Counted from the stretch's first letter, positions 14,344 to 23,563 are shown. The stretch: 64,000 bases of DNA from Luedemannella flava (GCF_039528515.1 NZ_BAAALT010000076.1:1-64000), one strand, 5' to 3'. The notes: generated from the sequence alone by a model not told the origin. Numbers and translations: made by a program.

Positions 14344-16341
14344 ATGCGGTGGTCGCGATCCGCCGGCCCGCAGGTGCCGACGGTGCCGGTCGATGGGCCC
14401 GACCCGATCCCGGCGTCGGTCGCAGACCTGCACGTGAGCTTCCCCCGCGGCGGCCGCACCGTCCACGCCGTCCGCGGCGTGAGCCTCGACGTCCGTCCAC
14501 ATGAGATTTTCTGCGTCGTCGGCGAGTCCGGCTCCGGCAAGAGCGTGCTCGGCCTATCCCTGCTCGGCCTGCTGCCGGCGCACGCCAGCACCCGTGGCCG
14601 GGTGACCGTCAAGGGCCACGACATGCTCGCCGCCAGCCCACAGGTACGCCGTCAGGTCCGCCGCGAGCACCTGGGCGCCGTCTTCCAGGACCCGATGACC
14701 TCGCTCAACCCCACCATGCGGGTCGGCGCGCAGGTCATCGAAGCCGCCGGCACGGCCGACAAGGCGGTCGACCTGCTGCGCGCCGCCGGCGTCCCCGACC
14801 CCGAACGACGCATGCGCAGCTACCCCCACGAGCTGTCCGGCGGCCTCCGGCAACGCGTGATGATCGCGATGGCGGTCGCGGGCAGCCCGGCCCTCGTCGT
14901 CGCGGACGAGCCCACCACCGCGCTGGACGTCACCGTGCAGGCGCAGGTGCTGCGCCTGCTGCGGCGGCTGCGCGACGACACGGGCTGCGGCTTCCTGCTC
15001 ATCACCCACGACCTGGGCGTCGCCGGTCAGGTCGCCGACCGGGTCGCCGTCATGTACGCCGGCCGGCTCGCCGAGGTCGGACCCACCGCCGAGGTCCTGC
15101 GCCGGGCCACCCACCCGTACACCCTCGGCCTACTCGGCGCCCGCCTGCGGCTCGACGCGCCCCGCGCGCGGGCCCTGCCGGTGCTCGCCGGCGAGCTGCC
15201 CGACCCCATGGACCCGCCGCCGGGCTGCCCGTTCGCCGGGCGGTGCGCCCACACGCGACCGGAGTGCGCGAGCACGCCACCCGAGCTGGTGGCGGCGGGC
15301 GAGCACGCGCGTGCATGCTACGTACCCACTGATGTTGTCCGAGCCGAGACGGCGTCGGCGCCCGGCGACGGACCGGGACCACCCACCACGCCGCCCGCGA
15401 CCGGCGGAGCCGGGCCGGCCACCGCCGTGCAGCGGGTGACCAAGACGTTCCGCGCCCGCACCGGGCTGCGGTCGGCGACGAAGCTGACGGCGCTGCGGGA
15501 GGTGACGTTGTCCGTCGGCGACGGCGAGTGCGTGGCCATCGTGGGGGAGAGCGGCTCGGGCAAGTCGACGCTGCTGCGGGTGGTCGCGGGACTGGAAGCG
15601 GCCGATCAGGGCGACGCCGTCACCGACGCCGGTGGGTCGCGCCCGCAGATGGTGTTCCAGCACGCCGGCGCGTCGCTGACCCCCTGGCTCACGGTCGGCG
15701 CGCTGCTCGCCGAGCGGCTGCGGCCGCTCAAGCTGACCACCGCGCAGCGCGCCGCCCGCATCGACGCCGCGCTCGCCGAGGTCGGCCTCAGCCCGGCCGT
15801 CGCGGCCGCCCGAGCCGGGCAGCTCTCCGGCGGACAGTGCCAGCGGGTGGCCCTCGCGCGGGCGACCATCATTCCGCCCCGGCTGCTGCTCTGCGACGAG
15901 CCGACCAGCGCCCTGGACGCCACGCTGGCCGCCACCGTGCTCAACCTCATCGCCCGGTTGCGCCGGGAACACGGCATGGCGGTGCTGTTCGTCACGCACG
16001 ACCTGGCGGTCGCCGCTACGGTCGCCGACCGCGTCGCGGTCATGTACCTGGGCCGGATCGTCGAGCTCGGCCCCGTCGACGACGTGGTGCACCGGCCGCG
16101 CCACCCCTACACCCGGGCGCTGCTCGCCGCGCTGCCGGAGCTCGGCGCGCCGCTGACCGGGTTGGCCGGCGAACCGGCCAGCCCGCTGCGGCCGCCGCCC
16201 GGCTGCGCTTTCCATCCCCGCTGCCCGGTGGCGCTGCCCGAATGCGCCGACCCGGCGCTGGTGCCGCTGCTGGTCCGGGCGGTGCACGACCGCGCCGCCA
16301 GCCGCGCGCTGGCCGCCTGCATCCATCCGGAGGTGAGGTAG
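14344..16341 (+). CDS. peptide-type ABC transporter, fused dual ATP-binding protein (DppD-DppF like)
   Basis: The 665-residue protein contains two complete ABC modules. Module 1 (about residues 22-310) has GESGSGKSV, LSGGLRQR and LVVADEPTTALDVT. Module 2 (about 355-640) has GESGSGKST, LSGGQCQR and LLLCDEPTSALDA. Each ends with the Cys-rich oligopeptide-transporter tail (PPPGCPFAGRCAHTRPEC; PPPGCAFHPRCPVALPEC). Separate DppD and DppF chains are the commoner arrangement. Module 2 has a variant Q-loop region (MVFQHAGASLTPW). Translation is controlled by the leader riboswitch. It is followed without a gap by two permease genes. Confidence 0.93.
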   Translation: MRWSRSAGPQVPTVPVDGPDPIPASVADLHVSFPRGGRTVHAVRGVSLDVRPHEIFCVVGESGSGKSVLGLSLLGLLPAHASTRGRVTVKGHDMLAASPQVRRQVRREHLGAVFQDPMTSLNPTMRVGAQVIEAAGTADKAVDLLRAAGVPDPERRMRSYPHELSGGLRQRVMIAMAVAGSPALVVADEPTTALDVTVQAQVLRLLRRLRDDTGCGFLLITHDLGVAGQVADRVAVMYAGRLAEVGPTAEVLRRATHPYTLGLLGARLRLDAPRARALPVLAGELPDPMDPPPGCPFAGRCAHTRPECASTPPELVAAGEHARACYVPTDVVRAETASAPGDGPGPPTTPPATGGAGPATAVQRVTKTFRARTGLRSATKLTALREVTLSVGDGECVAIVGESGSGKSTLLRVVAGLEAADQGDAVTDAGGSRPQMVFQHAGASLTPWLTVGALLAERLRPLKLTTAQRAARIDAALAEVGLSPAVAAARAGQLSGGQCQRVALARATIIPPRLLLCDEPTSALDATLAATVLNLIARLRREHGMAVLFVTHDLAVAATVADRVAVMYLGRIVELGPVDDVVHRPRHPYTRALLAALPELGAPLTGLAGEPASPLRPPPGCAFHPRCPVALPECADPALVPLLVRAVHDRAASRALAACIHPEVR

Positions 16342-17211
16342 ATGGCCGTCGCCGAACCTGTGGCATTGTCGCGCTACCGGGTCAGCCGCTTGTGGACAGC
16401 TCGTCGTTCGACCTGGCACCGCTGGATCGCGGCGTCACTGTTGCCCTTGGCCACGGTGATCGCCGCCGCCGCGCCGGTGCTGGCCCCGTACGACCCGCTC
16501 ATGCCGGTCGGGGCGCCGCAGCTGCCGCCACTGTCGCCCGGGTTCCTGCTCGGCACCGACGGCATCGGCCGCGACCTGCTCAGCCGCGCTCTGCACGGCT
16601 GGCAGGTCAGCTGGTTCGCGGCCCTGGCGGTCATCGCGTCGGGGGTGCTCATCGGCGGTCTCATCGGGCTGGCGGCCGGCACGGCCGGCGGGTGGCTCGA
16701 CACCGGCCTGATGCGGGTCACTGACGCGTTCCTGGCGCTGCCCGCCCCGGTCATCGCGATCGCGGTGGCCGCCACCCTGGGCCCCGGCCTCACCCACACG
16801 CTGCTCGCCGTCGCGGTGGTCTGGTGGCCGTTCTACGCGCGGATTGTGCGCGGCGAGATCCGTACGCTCGCGGCCCGGCCGCACGTGGAGGCGGCCCGGC
16901 TCGCCGGGGTCGGGCGCGCCCGGCTCGCGCTGCGCCACCTGCTGCCCGGCACCGTACCGGCCGTCGTGATCACCGCGAGCCTCGACGTCGGCGCGCTGGT
17001 CCTCACGCTGGCCGGACTGTCGTTCCTCGGCCTCGGGCAGCCCGCGCCCACCCCGGAGCTGGGCGCCGACACCGCCCGGACCCTGTCGTACCTGCTGCAG
17101 GAATGGTGGATCCCGGTCGTGCCGGGCCTCGCCGTGATGCTCATGGCGCTCATCGGCAACGTCGCCGGCGACGCGGTCCGCGACCTGCTCGACAACCGCG
17201 CCGCAGCGTGA
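16342..17211 (+). CDS. peptide-type ABC transporter permease (DppC-like)
   Basis: This 289-residue permease starts at an ATG directly after the preceding stop codon. It has an N-terminal helix (SLLPLATVIAAAAPVLAPY), the DppC landmark LLGTDGIGRDLLSRALHGWQ, about six membrane helices and the EAA loop EAARLAGVGRARLALRHLLPG. It pairs with the DppB-like protein encoded 13 nt downstream. In the peptide/nickel/opine family such transporters also carry non-peptide cations and amides. Confidence 0.93.
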   Translation: MAVAEPVALSRYRVSRLWTARRSTWHRWIAASLLPLATVIAAAAPVLAPYDPLMPVGAPQLPPLSPGFLLGTDGIGRDLLSRALHGWQVSWFAALAVIASGVLIGGLIGLAAGTAGGWLDTGLMRVTDAFLALPAPVIAIAVAATLGPGLTHTLLAVAVVWWPFYARIVRGEIRTLAARPHVEAARLAGVGRARLALRHLLPGTVPAVVITASLDVGALVLTLAGLSFLGLGQPAPTPELGADTARTLSYLLQEWWIPVVPGLAVMLMALIGNVAGDAVRDLLDNRAAA

Positions 17212-17224
17212 AGGGAGTACGCCG

Positions 17225-18220
17225 ATGCCGAAGGTGATCGCCACCCGGGTCGCGGCGATGGTCGTGGTCCTGTTCGCCCTCACCGTGATCGTCTTCGTGC
17301 TGCAGAAGGCGTCGCCGCTGGACCCGGTCCACGCGATGCTCGGCGCCGGCGCGTCGCAGCAGGCCGTCGAGCGGCAGCGGCACGCGCTCGGCCTCGACCG
17401 GCCCGTCCCGGAGCAGTACGCGCACTACGTGACCGGGCTGCTGCGCGGCGACTTCGGCACCTCGTACCGTACGCGCCGGCCGGTCGGCACCGACCTCGGT
17501 ACATTCGTGCCGGCCACCGCCGAGCTGGCGCTCTACGGGCTGATCCTGGCACTGCTGCTGGCCGTCCTGCTGGCCGTCGCCACTACGCTGCGGTGGTGGG
17601 GCGCCGGCGTCGTCCGGTTCGTGCTGCTCGCGGGCGCGTCCACGCCGGCGTTCCTGGTCGGCATCGGCGTGGTCCTGCTGTTCTACCAGCAGCTGGGTTG
17701 GCTGCCGGCCGCCGGCCGGACGAGCTTCGCCGACGCGCCCGCCGGCCCGACCGGACTGCTCACCATCGACGGCCTGCTGGTCGGCCGGCCCGACGTCAGC
17801 GTCGACGCGCTCGCCCACCTGCTGCTGCCCGCGCTGGCTGTCGCGATCGGGCCCGCCGTGTCGATCGGCCGGGTCCTGCGCTCCAGCCTGCTCGGCAACG
17901 CGACAAGCGACTTCGCGCGCACCGCCCGGGCGAAAGGGCTGACCGAGAGCCGGGTGCTGCGCCGGCACCTGCTGCGCAACTCGGTCGGGCCGGCGCTGTC
18001 GATGACTGGGCTGCAGGTGGGCCTCATGTTCGCCGGCGTCCTCGTCATCGAGCAGGTCTTCGCCTGGCCCGGCATCGGCCAGTACACCGCCCAGAGCATC
18101 CCTTTCGGCGACTTCCCGGCGATCGCCGGCGTGACGCTGCTGCTCGGCGCCGGCTACATCGTGATCAACACGGTCGTCGACGTGCTGCAGGCGATCGCCG
18201 ATCCGCGCATCACCGTCTGA
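17225..18220 (+). CDS. peptide-type ABC transporter permease (DppB-like)
   Basis: This is a 331-residue inner-membrane permease. The N-terminus has the DppB pattern VIFVLQKASPLDPVHAMLG-like segment followed by LGLDRPVPEQYAHYVTGLL and GDFGTSYRTRRPV. The EAA-type loop is TARAKGLTESRVLRRHLLRN, and the C-terminus contains VEVVF-like EQVFAWPGIGQYTAQSI. About six membrane helices are visible. The ribosome-binding site GAAGGGAG precedes the ATG at 17225. It is the second channel subunit of the riboswitch-controlled importer. Confidence 0.93.
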   Translation: MPKVIATRVAAMVVVLFALTVIVFVLQKASPLDPVHAMLGAGASQQAVERQRHALGLDRPVPEQYAHYVTGLLRGDFGTSYRTRRPVGTDLGTFVPATAELALYGLILALLLAVLLAVATTLRWWGAGVVRFVLLAGASTPAFLVGIGVVLLFYQQLGWLPAAGRTSFADAPAGPTGLLTIDGLLVGRPDVSVDALAHLLLPALAVAIGPAVSIGRVLRSSLLGNATSDFARTARAKGLTESRVLRRHLLRNSVGPALSMTGLQVGLMFAGVLVIEQVFAWPGIGQYTAQSIPFGDFPAIAGVTLLLGAGYIVINTVVDVLQAIADPRITV

Positions 18221-18250
18221 GCCACCCCCACGAGATGAACAGGAGAACGA

Positions 18251-18880
18251 ATGCCTAGACAACCCCTCATCGTCGGGAAACCGGCGCTGATCGTCGTCGA
18301 CATCCAGCGGGCCTCGGCAATGCCGCCCGAGGTGACCGGCATGGTCTTCATGCCCGGCTTCCCCGACCGCGTCGAACGGTCCGAGCGGCTGGTCGCCGCG
18401 GCCCGCGCGGCCGGCGTACCGGTCATCTTCTTCCAGGAGGTGCACCGGCGCAGCGGCGTCGACTTCGGCCGCGAGCTCGACGGATTCGAGGGCCCCCACT
18501 GCGTGGAGGGCGACGAGGGCACCGACCTGTGGCCCACGCTCGTGCCGGGCGACGGCGAGTACCACATCGTCAAGCGGCGCTACTCGTGCTTCATCGGCAC
18601 CGAGTTCGACCTGCTGCTGCGCAGCCTCGGCGTGTCCACCCTCGTGCTCATCGGCGGGCTCACCGACGTGTGCGTGCACTACACGTTCGCCGACGCCCAC
18701 CAGCGCGACTACTACACCCGGGTGGTCACCGACGCCGTCGGCGGCTCCACCGTCGCCCGGCACGACGCGTCCCTGGACGCCATGGAGTACCTGCAGGCCG
18801 GCGCGTGCCGGACCACGGAGGAGATCGAGGCGGCGTTCGCCGCGCTCGCCGAGAACGAACTGGCTGGAGTGGCCCGATGA
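18251..18880 (+). CDS. isochorismatase-like hydrolase (biuret/guanylurea hydrolase superfamily)
   Basis: The 209-residue protein has the three catalytic residues of cysteine hydrolases of this family: Asp in LIVVDIQR (about residue 19), Lys in HIVKRRYSCFIGTEF (about 104), and the nucleophile Cys in GGLTDVCVHYTFADAHQRD (about 142). Family members include N-carbamoylsarcosine amidase, biuret hydrolase, triuret hydrolase, nicotinamidase and guanylurea hydrolase. A guanidine-type riboswitch controls the operon, so a guanidino-urea substrate that releases guanidine is an attractive inference; biuret-like or oxamate-like substrates also fit. AGGAG precedes the ATG. The binding-protein gene overlaps its stop (ATGA). 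Confidence 0.88.
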   Translation: MPRQPLIVGKPALIVVDIQRASAMPPEVTGMVFMPGFPDRVERSERLVAAARAAGVPVIFFQEVHRRSGVDFGRELDGFEGPHCVEGDEGTDLWPTLVPGDGEYHIVKRRYSCFIGTEFDLLLRSLGVSTLVLIGGLTDVCVHYTFADAHQRDYYTRVVTDAVGGSTVARHDASLDAMEYLQAGACRTTEEIEAAFAALAENELAGVAR

Positions 18881-20448
18881 AACGAACCTTCGCCGCCGGG
18901 GCGCTCGCCGTCGGCCTGGCGGTCGCCGCCGCCGGCTGCACCGGGCCGGCCGCCACCGATACCGCCGCCAAGCCGCCGACCGACAAGGTGCTGCGGGTCA
19001 GCTTCCTGCAGGACCCGGGCCAGCCGCCGGACCCCGACATCTTCTACGCCGGCCAGGGCCTGCTGCTCACCACCAACGTGTACGAGGGACTGCTGCAGTA
19101 CAAGCGCGGGGTCGCCAAGCCCGAGATCGTGGCCTCGCTGGCCACGAGTTGGACGGCCGCGCCGGACAACAAGACGTTCACCTTCGAGCTGCGTAAGGGT
19201 GTGACGTTCCACGACGGCACCCCGTTCACGTCGGCCGCCGTGAAGGCGTCGTTCGACCGGCGGCTCGCCGTCAACCAGGGGCCGGCGTACATGGTCGCCG
19301 GAATCGCCTCGGTGACCACGCCGGACGACTACCACGTGGTGATCAAGCTGAAGGAACCGGACTCGGCGTTCCTCGGCTACCTCGCCTCGGCGTACGGGCC
19401 CCGGATGATGAGCCCGACGGCGCTCAAGGAGCACGCGGGCAGCGACAACGCGCAGACCTGGCTGCTCACCCACGACGTGGGCACCGGACCGTACACGATC
19501 ACCGACGCGGTCGTCGGCTCCCACTACGCGATGAAGGCCTACGACGGGTACTGGGGCCCGAAGCCCTACTTCACCACCGTGGACATCCCCGTGCACGCCG
19601 ACCTGTCCACCCAGCAGGTGCTCTTCGACAAGGGCGACCTCGCGGTCATCATGCACGACCTGTCGCAGTCGGCCGTCCAGTCGTACCTCAAGAAGACCAC
19701 GGTCAAGACGTACCCGCTGCCGACGATGATGTCGAACTTCCTGTTCGTCAACCCGACCCGGGCGTTCCTGACGACGCCCGCCAACCGGGTGGCGCTACTC
19801 AACGCCATCGACGTCGACGCTATCCACAAGCAGGCGTTCACCGGCCGGGGCACCGTGGCCAGCCAGGCATACCCCGCGCACATGCTCGCCGACGGCCTGG
19901 CGAAGCAGCCGTTCACCCACGACCCAGCGGCGCTGCAGGCCCTGGTCGGCTCGCTGCCCGCCGACCAGAAGACCATCACGGTCGGGTACGACTCGGCCTC
20001 GGCCGACCACCAGCTCGTGGCGAACCTGCTGTCCGCCCAGCTCGCCCCGTACGGCCTGACCGTCAAGGTGCAGGGCTTCCCGACGGCCGAACTGTACGGC
20101 TGGACGGGCGACGCGAAGACCGCCCCGGACCTGCTGCTCTACGCCGGCTGGCCGGACGCGGCGTCGCCGTACACGTGGCTGCACATCGCGGCCGACACCG
20201 GCGGCGGGCTGAACTTCCTGCACTGCTCGACGCCGGAGATCTCCAGCCTGCTGGCGGCCGGGCTCAAGACCGGCGACGACGCGACGTTCGGCAAGGCCGG
20301 CGAGGCCGCGGCGGCGACCGGCTGCTGGCGCAACCTCATCAACCAGGACGACTTCATGGTCGCCCAGCCGTGGCTCAAGGGCGTCGAGGCGGCGCACATC
20401 GTGTCAGCGCCGAACTCCCTGTACGTGGCCGACCTGTCGGTCGGCTGA
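18877..20448 (+). CDS. substrate-binding lipoprotein, peptide/nickel (SBP_bac_5) family
   Basis: The 523-residue product has a lipoprotein signal with cysteine about residue 21 (VAAAGC). The mature part shows family-5 features: LLLTTNVYEGLLQYKRG, LATSWTAAPDNKTFTFELRKG, VTFHDGTPFTSAAVKASF, HDVGTGPYTITDAVVGSHY and YWGPKPYF. It is the extracellular receptor for the riboswitch-controlled importer. Unusually it is last in the operon, behind the hydrolase, with a 4-nt overlap. A strong hairpin 8 nt after its stop ends the unit. Confidence 0.93.
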   Translation: MKRTFAAGALAVGLAVAAAGCTGPAATDTAAKPPTDKVLRVSFLQDPGQPPDPDIFYAGQGLLLTTNVYEGLLQYKRGVAKPEIVASLATSWTAAPDNKTFTFELRKGVTFHDGTPFTSAAVKASFDRRLAVNQGPAYMVAGIASVTTPDDYHVVIKLKEPDSAFLGYLASAYGPRMMSPTALKEHAGSDNAQTWLLTHDVGTGPYTITDAVVGSHYAMKAYDGYWGPKPYFTTVDIPVHADLSTQQVLFDKGDLAVIMHDLSQSAVQSYLKKTTVKTYPLPTMMSNFLFVNPTRAFLTTPANRVALLNAIDVDAIHKQAFTGRGTVASQAYPAHMLADGLAKQPFTHDPAALQALVGSLPADQKTITVGYDSASADHQLVANLLSAQLAPYGLTVKVQGFPTAELYGWTGDAKTAPDLLLYAGWPDAASPYTWLHIAADTGGGLNFLHCSTPEISSLLAAGLKTGDDATFGKAGEAAAATGCWRNLINQDDFMVAQPWLKGVEAAHIVSAPNSLYVADLSVG

Positions 20449-20456
20449 GTCAACGC

Positions 20457-20494
20457 GTGCCCCGCCCGCCGAAGGGTTTCGGTGGGCGGGGCAC
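20457..20494. terminator. strong bidirectional hairpin between convergent operons
   Basis: GTGCCCCGCCC and GGGCGGGGCAC form a perfect 11-bp GC-rich outer stem, continued inside by CCGAA/TTCGG. It lies between the stop of the plus-strand importer operon (20448) and the stop of the minus-strand allantoicase gene (20504), so it can end transcription from both sides. Confidence 0.85.
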
Positions 20495-20503
20495 CGGCGT
20501 TGC

Positions 20504-21463
20504 TCAGGCCCGGTGGCCGATGACCCGCAGGCGGGACAGGCCGCCATCCGGGAACGCATCGACACGCACGTGCGAGACCGGCCGCGTCAACGGCACCGGG
20601 AAGTGGTGGCGGGTGTCGGGCCGCAGCGCCGTGCGGGGCAGCAGCGGAAACCAGCCCGGGTCGTCGGCCGCCGGCGTGCCCTCGCCCGCGAACCCGTACA
20701 GCGCGCACGCCGTGGACGCGTTGGCGACGTAGTACGACGTGTCGACCTCGAGCTGGCGCACGACGCCCGCACAGGCCAGCCGGACGACCGCCCAGTCGTG
20801 CCCGCCGTCGCGGCGGCGCCGGGTCTCCCAGCCCTCGCCCATCGTGCGGGCCAGGCCGGGCCGGTTCAGCGCGTGCGCGCTGGAGTAGAAGCCGTCGCTG
20901 CTCGCCACCACCAGGCCGCCGAGCTCCTGCGCCGCGAGATCGACGCTGACCCCCTCGAACCGCCACGGATCAGCCAGCACGGTCCCGTAGACCCGCAGCC
21001 GGGCCACCCCACCGTCCGGGAAAACGGTCAGCCGCACATGCGTGGCGCGCGCCGCCGCGCGTACCTCGAAAAGGTTGTGACCGTCACCGGTCAGCGGCGA
21101 GCGGGCCACCACCACCGACCACCCGGTCAACTCGTCCGGGCCGGGATAGCCGGGCGCCTCGCACGCCTCCACGAGGCACTCCGCCGGGTGGTTGCCGGTG
21201 AAGAAGCTGGTGTCGACGTCGATCGCCGCGATCACGCCCGGCGCCCCCAGGCGCACGAGCGCCCAGTCGACGCCGCTGCCGTGCCGGCGGGTCTCCCAGC
21301 CGTCGACGATCTCGCCCTTGTGCCCGTAGCGGCCCGGTCGGAACGTGGCCGGGGCGGGCACGATCAGGTTCTCCTTCTCGCCGAAGGACTCGTCGCTGGC
21401 GGCGATCACACTGCCGCCCAGCCATCGGCCGGCCAGGTCGACCAGCCCGTCCGGCGCGGTCAC
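20504..21463 (-). CDS. alc: allantoicase
   Basis: This is a 319-residue protein, usual length for allantoicase (allantoate amidinohydrolase), which splits allantoate into ureidoglycolate and urea. The duplicated domain architecture is visible. Repeat 1 has GGSVIAASDESFGEKENLI, DGWETRRHGSGVDWALVRLG and DVDTSFFTGNHPAEC. Repeat 2 has GGLVVASSDGFYSSAHALN, GEGWETRRRRDGGHDWAVVR and EVDTSYYVANASTAC. The GTG start overlaps the racemase stop (GTGA), which fixes the start. It is the last gene of the allantoinase-racemase-allantoicase operon. Confidence 0.93.
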   Translation of the reverse strand: MTAPDGLVDLAGRWLGGSVIAASDESFGEKENLIVPAPATFRPGRYGHKGEIVDGWETRRHGSGVDWALVRLGAPGVIAAIDVDTSFFTGNHPAECLVEACEAPGYPGPDELTGWSVVVARSPLTGDGHNLFEVRAAARATHVRLTVFPDGGVARLRVYGTVLADPWRFEGVSVDLAAQELGGLVVASSDGFYSSAHALNRPGLARTMGEGWETRRRRDGGHDWAVVRLACAGVVRQLEVDTSYYVANASTACALYGFAGEGTPAADDPGWFPLLPRTALRPDTRHHFPVPLTRPVSHVRVDAFPDGGLSRLRVIGHRA

Positions 21464-22197
21464 CGGGCACCGCCCAGGTGCGACAGCGGCCACCCGGTCA
21501 GGGCGTTGCCGGGCGGCGGGGCGTAACTGCAGACCTTGCTGGTACGCAGGCCGAGCCCCACCACGGCCTCGGCGAGGCGCACGGCGGCGGTGACACCGTC
21601 GACGACGGGTACGCCCAGCCGGGCGCCGATCGCCTCGTCCAGGCCGGCCAGGCCGCCGCAACCGAGGCAGATGACCTCGGCGCCGTCCACCTCGACTGCG
21701 AGCCGGGCCTGTTCGACGACCGCCGCGACGGCCGCGTCGGGGTCGGCGTCCAGTTCGGCGGTGCCCAGCCCGGTGGCGCGCACCGACGCGCACCGGGCCC
21801 GCTGGCCGGCAAGGAGCAGACGGTCCTCGATCGCCCCGACCGACCGGCGCAGCGTCGTCACGACCGAGTACGTCCGCCCCAGCAGCTGCGCCACGTGCGC
21901 CGCGCATTCGGCGATGTCGAGCACCGGCACATCGACCAGCTCCTGCATGCCCTCCCGGCCGTGCTCGCCGAATCCCGCCATCACCACCGCGTCGAACCCG
22001 GTGTCGACAGTCGACACCGCGTCCATCACCGCGACGGCCGACAGGTAGCTCTCGAAGTTGCAGTCGATGGCGTCCGCGCCGAAGCGGGGCGTCAGTGGGA
22101 CGATCTCGGTGCCGGGCGAGGCGACCGCCCGGGCGCTCGCGGCCATCGCCCCGGTCATGGCGGCGTTGGTGTTCGGATTGACGAGCAGGATGCGCAT
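21460..22197 (-). CDS. Asp/Glu/hydantoin racemase family protein, probable allantoin racemase
   Basis: This 245-residue protein starts MRILLVNPNTNAAMTGAM, the opening of hydantoin and allantoin racemases (HpxA type). Two catalytic cysteines are present, in LDIAECAAHVA and ICLGCGGLAGLDEAI. The enzyme interconverts the enantiomers of 5-substituted hydantoins. Sitting between allantoinase and allantoicase, it would convert (R)-allantoin to the (S)-form, letting all allantoin flow down the pathway. GAGGAGC precedes the ATG at 22197. The gap to allantoinase is 8 nt. Confidence 0.88.
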   Translation of the reverse strand: MRILLVNPNTNAAMTGAMAASARAVASPGTEIVPLTPRFGADAIDCNFESYLSAVAVMDAVSTVDTGFDAVVMAGFGEHGREGMQELVDVPVLDIAECAAHVAQLLGRTYSVVTTLRRSVGAIEDRLLLAGQRARCASVRATGLGTAELDADPDAAVAAVVEQARLAVEVDGAEVICLGCGGLAGLDEAIGARLGVPVVDGVTAAVRLAEAVVGLGLRTSKVCSYAPPPGNALTGWPLSHLGGAR

Positions 22198-22205
22198 GCC
22201 GCTCC

Positions 22206-23558
22206 TCAGGTGGTGGGGTGGGTGAGAACGCGACCGTGGGGCACGCCGTCGGGCATGGGTCGCCCACGCAGCCAGGTACCGCGCACCACGCCGTACAGGA
22301 CGCGGCCGGTGTAGGGCGTTGAGCGCCGAAGGCTGCGCAGGTGGGCGGGGTCCACCACGAACCTCTCGTCCGGCGCGAACGCGCACAGATCAGCGTCATA
22401 CCCGACCGCGATGCGTCCCTTGCGCCCTCCGCCGCCTGACCCGGTCGGCGCGTCGAGCCCGGCGAACGCCGCCGGCGCGGACGCCAGCCAGCGGGCCAGG
22501 TCCGCCGGCGTCGCGCCGCGCGATCGGGCGGCCGTCCACACGGCCGGCAGGGTGAGCTGCAGTCCCGCGATCCCGCCGAATGCCGCCGCGAAGTCGGGGC
22601 CGGTCGGCGCAGGGCCCGGCGAATGGTCCGACGCGATCTGGTCGATCACGCCCGCGATCATGGCCGCCCACAGCCGCTCGCGGTGCTCCGCCGCCCGGAT
22701 CGGCGGGCATACCTTGAACTGCGTCGCCCCGTCCGGTACGTCGTCGGCGCTGAAGGTCAGGTAGTGCGGGCAGGTCTCCACCGTCACCCGCACGCCGTCG
22801 GCCCGGGCAGCGGCCAGCGCCGGTACCGTGTTCGCGCTGGACAGATGGGTGATGTGCACCCGGGCACCGGTGCGACGGGCGGCGTCGAGGACGGCGAGGA
22901 CCGCGGCGTCCTCCAGGTCCGCGGGATGCCGGGCCAGATAATCCGAGTACGTCCGGACCGTCGCCGCGCTGTGCTCCGGGGTGAACTCCGCGTGCACCAG
23001 CAGCGGCACCCCGATCCGGGCCGTCTCGCGCATCGCCGCCGTCAGTTCGTCGACGGTCAGGGCCGGGAAATCGGGGTTGCCGGTCTCCCCGAGGAAGCAC
23101 TTGAAGCCGAGCGCCCCGGCGGCGCGCAATGGCGCCAGGTCAGCCAGGTTGCCGGGCACGACGCCGCCCCAGAACCCGACGTCGATGTGGCACCGGCCGC
23201 GCGCGGCGGCCCGCTTGGCGGTCAGCGCGGCCACCGATGTCGTCACCGGGGAGCTGTCCAGCGGCATGTCGACCACTGTGGTGAAGCCGCCAGCCGCGGC
23301 GGCCGTCGTACCGTGGGCGAAGTCCTCCCATCCGGTGCCGCCCGGATCCTGAAGGTGCACGTGGGTGTCGATCAGGCCCGGTAACAAGACCGTGTCGGGG
23401 GCCAGCCGAATGGTCTGGTGGGCTGGCAGCGGATCGTCGACACCGGTGACGGCGGCGATGCGACCACCTGAGACGGCAACGGCGCACGTGGTCTCGCCCG
23501 CCCCGGTCACCGCCCGTGCGGCCCGGATCACCAGGTCGTACGGGAGATGATCAGTCAC
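22206..23558 (-). CDS. allB: allantoinase
   Basis: This is a 450-residue cyclic amidohydrolase. Binuclear metal motifs are present: LIDTHVHLQDPGGTGWEDF, a carbamylatable lysine in GFKCFLGETGN, LLVHAEFTPEHS, VHITHLSSANTVPALAAAR and IASDHSPGP. ETCPHYLTFSADDVPDG and FKVCPPIR are typical of allantoinases rather than dihydropyrimidinases. It opens allantoin to allantoate. The GTG start lies 5 nt from the palindrome 23564-23573, whose TATACA would be a -10 box 6 nt before the start codon. The mRNA is therefore probably leaderless and under operator control. Confidence 0.93.
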   Translation of the reverse strand: MTDHLPYDLVIRAARAVTGAGETTCAVAVSGGRIAAVTGVDDPLPAHQTIRLAPDTVLLPGLIDTHVHLQDPGGTGWEDFAHGTTAAAAGGFTTVVDMPLDSSPVTTSVAALTAKRAAARGRCHIDVGFWGGVVPGNLADLAPLRAAGALGFKCFLGETGNPDFPALTVDELTAAMRETARIGVPLLVHAEFTPEHSAATVRTYSDYLARHPADLEDAAVLAVLDAARRTGARVHITHLSSANTVPALAAARADGVRVTVETCPHYLTFSADDVPDGATQFKVCPPIRAAEHRERLWAAMIAGVIDQIASDHSPGPAPTGPDFAAAFGGIAGLQLTLPAVWTAARSRGATPADLARWLASAPAAFAGLDAPTGSGGGGRKGRIAVGYDADLCAFAPDERFVVDPAHLRSLRRSTPYTGRVLYGVVRGTWLRGRPMPDGVPHGRVLTHPTT

Positions 23559-23563
23559 TACGG

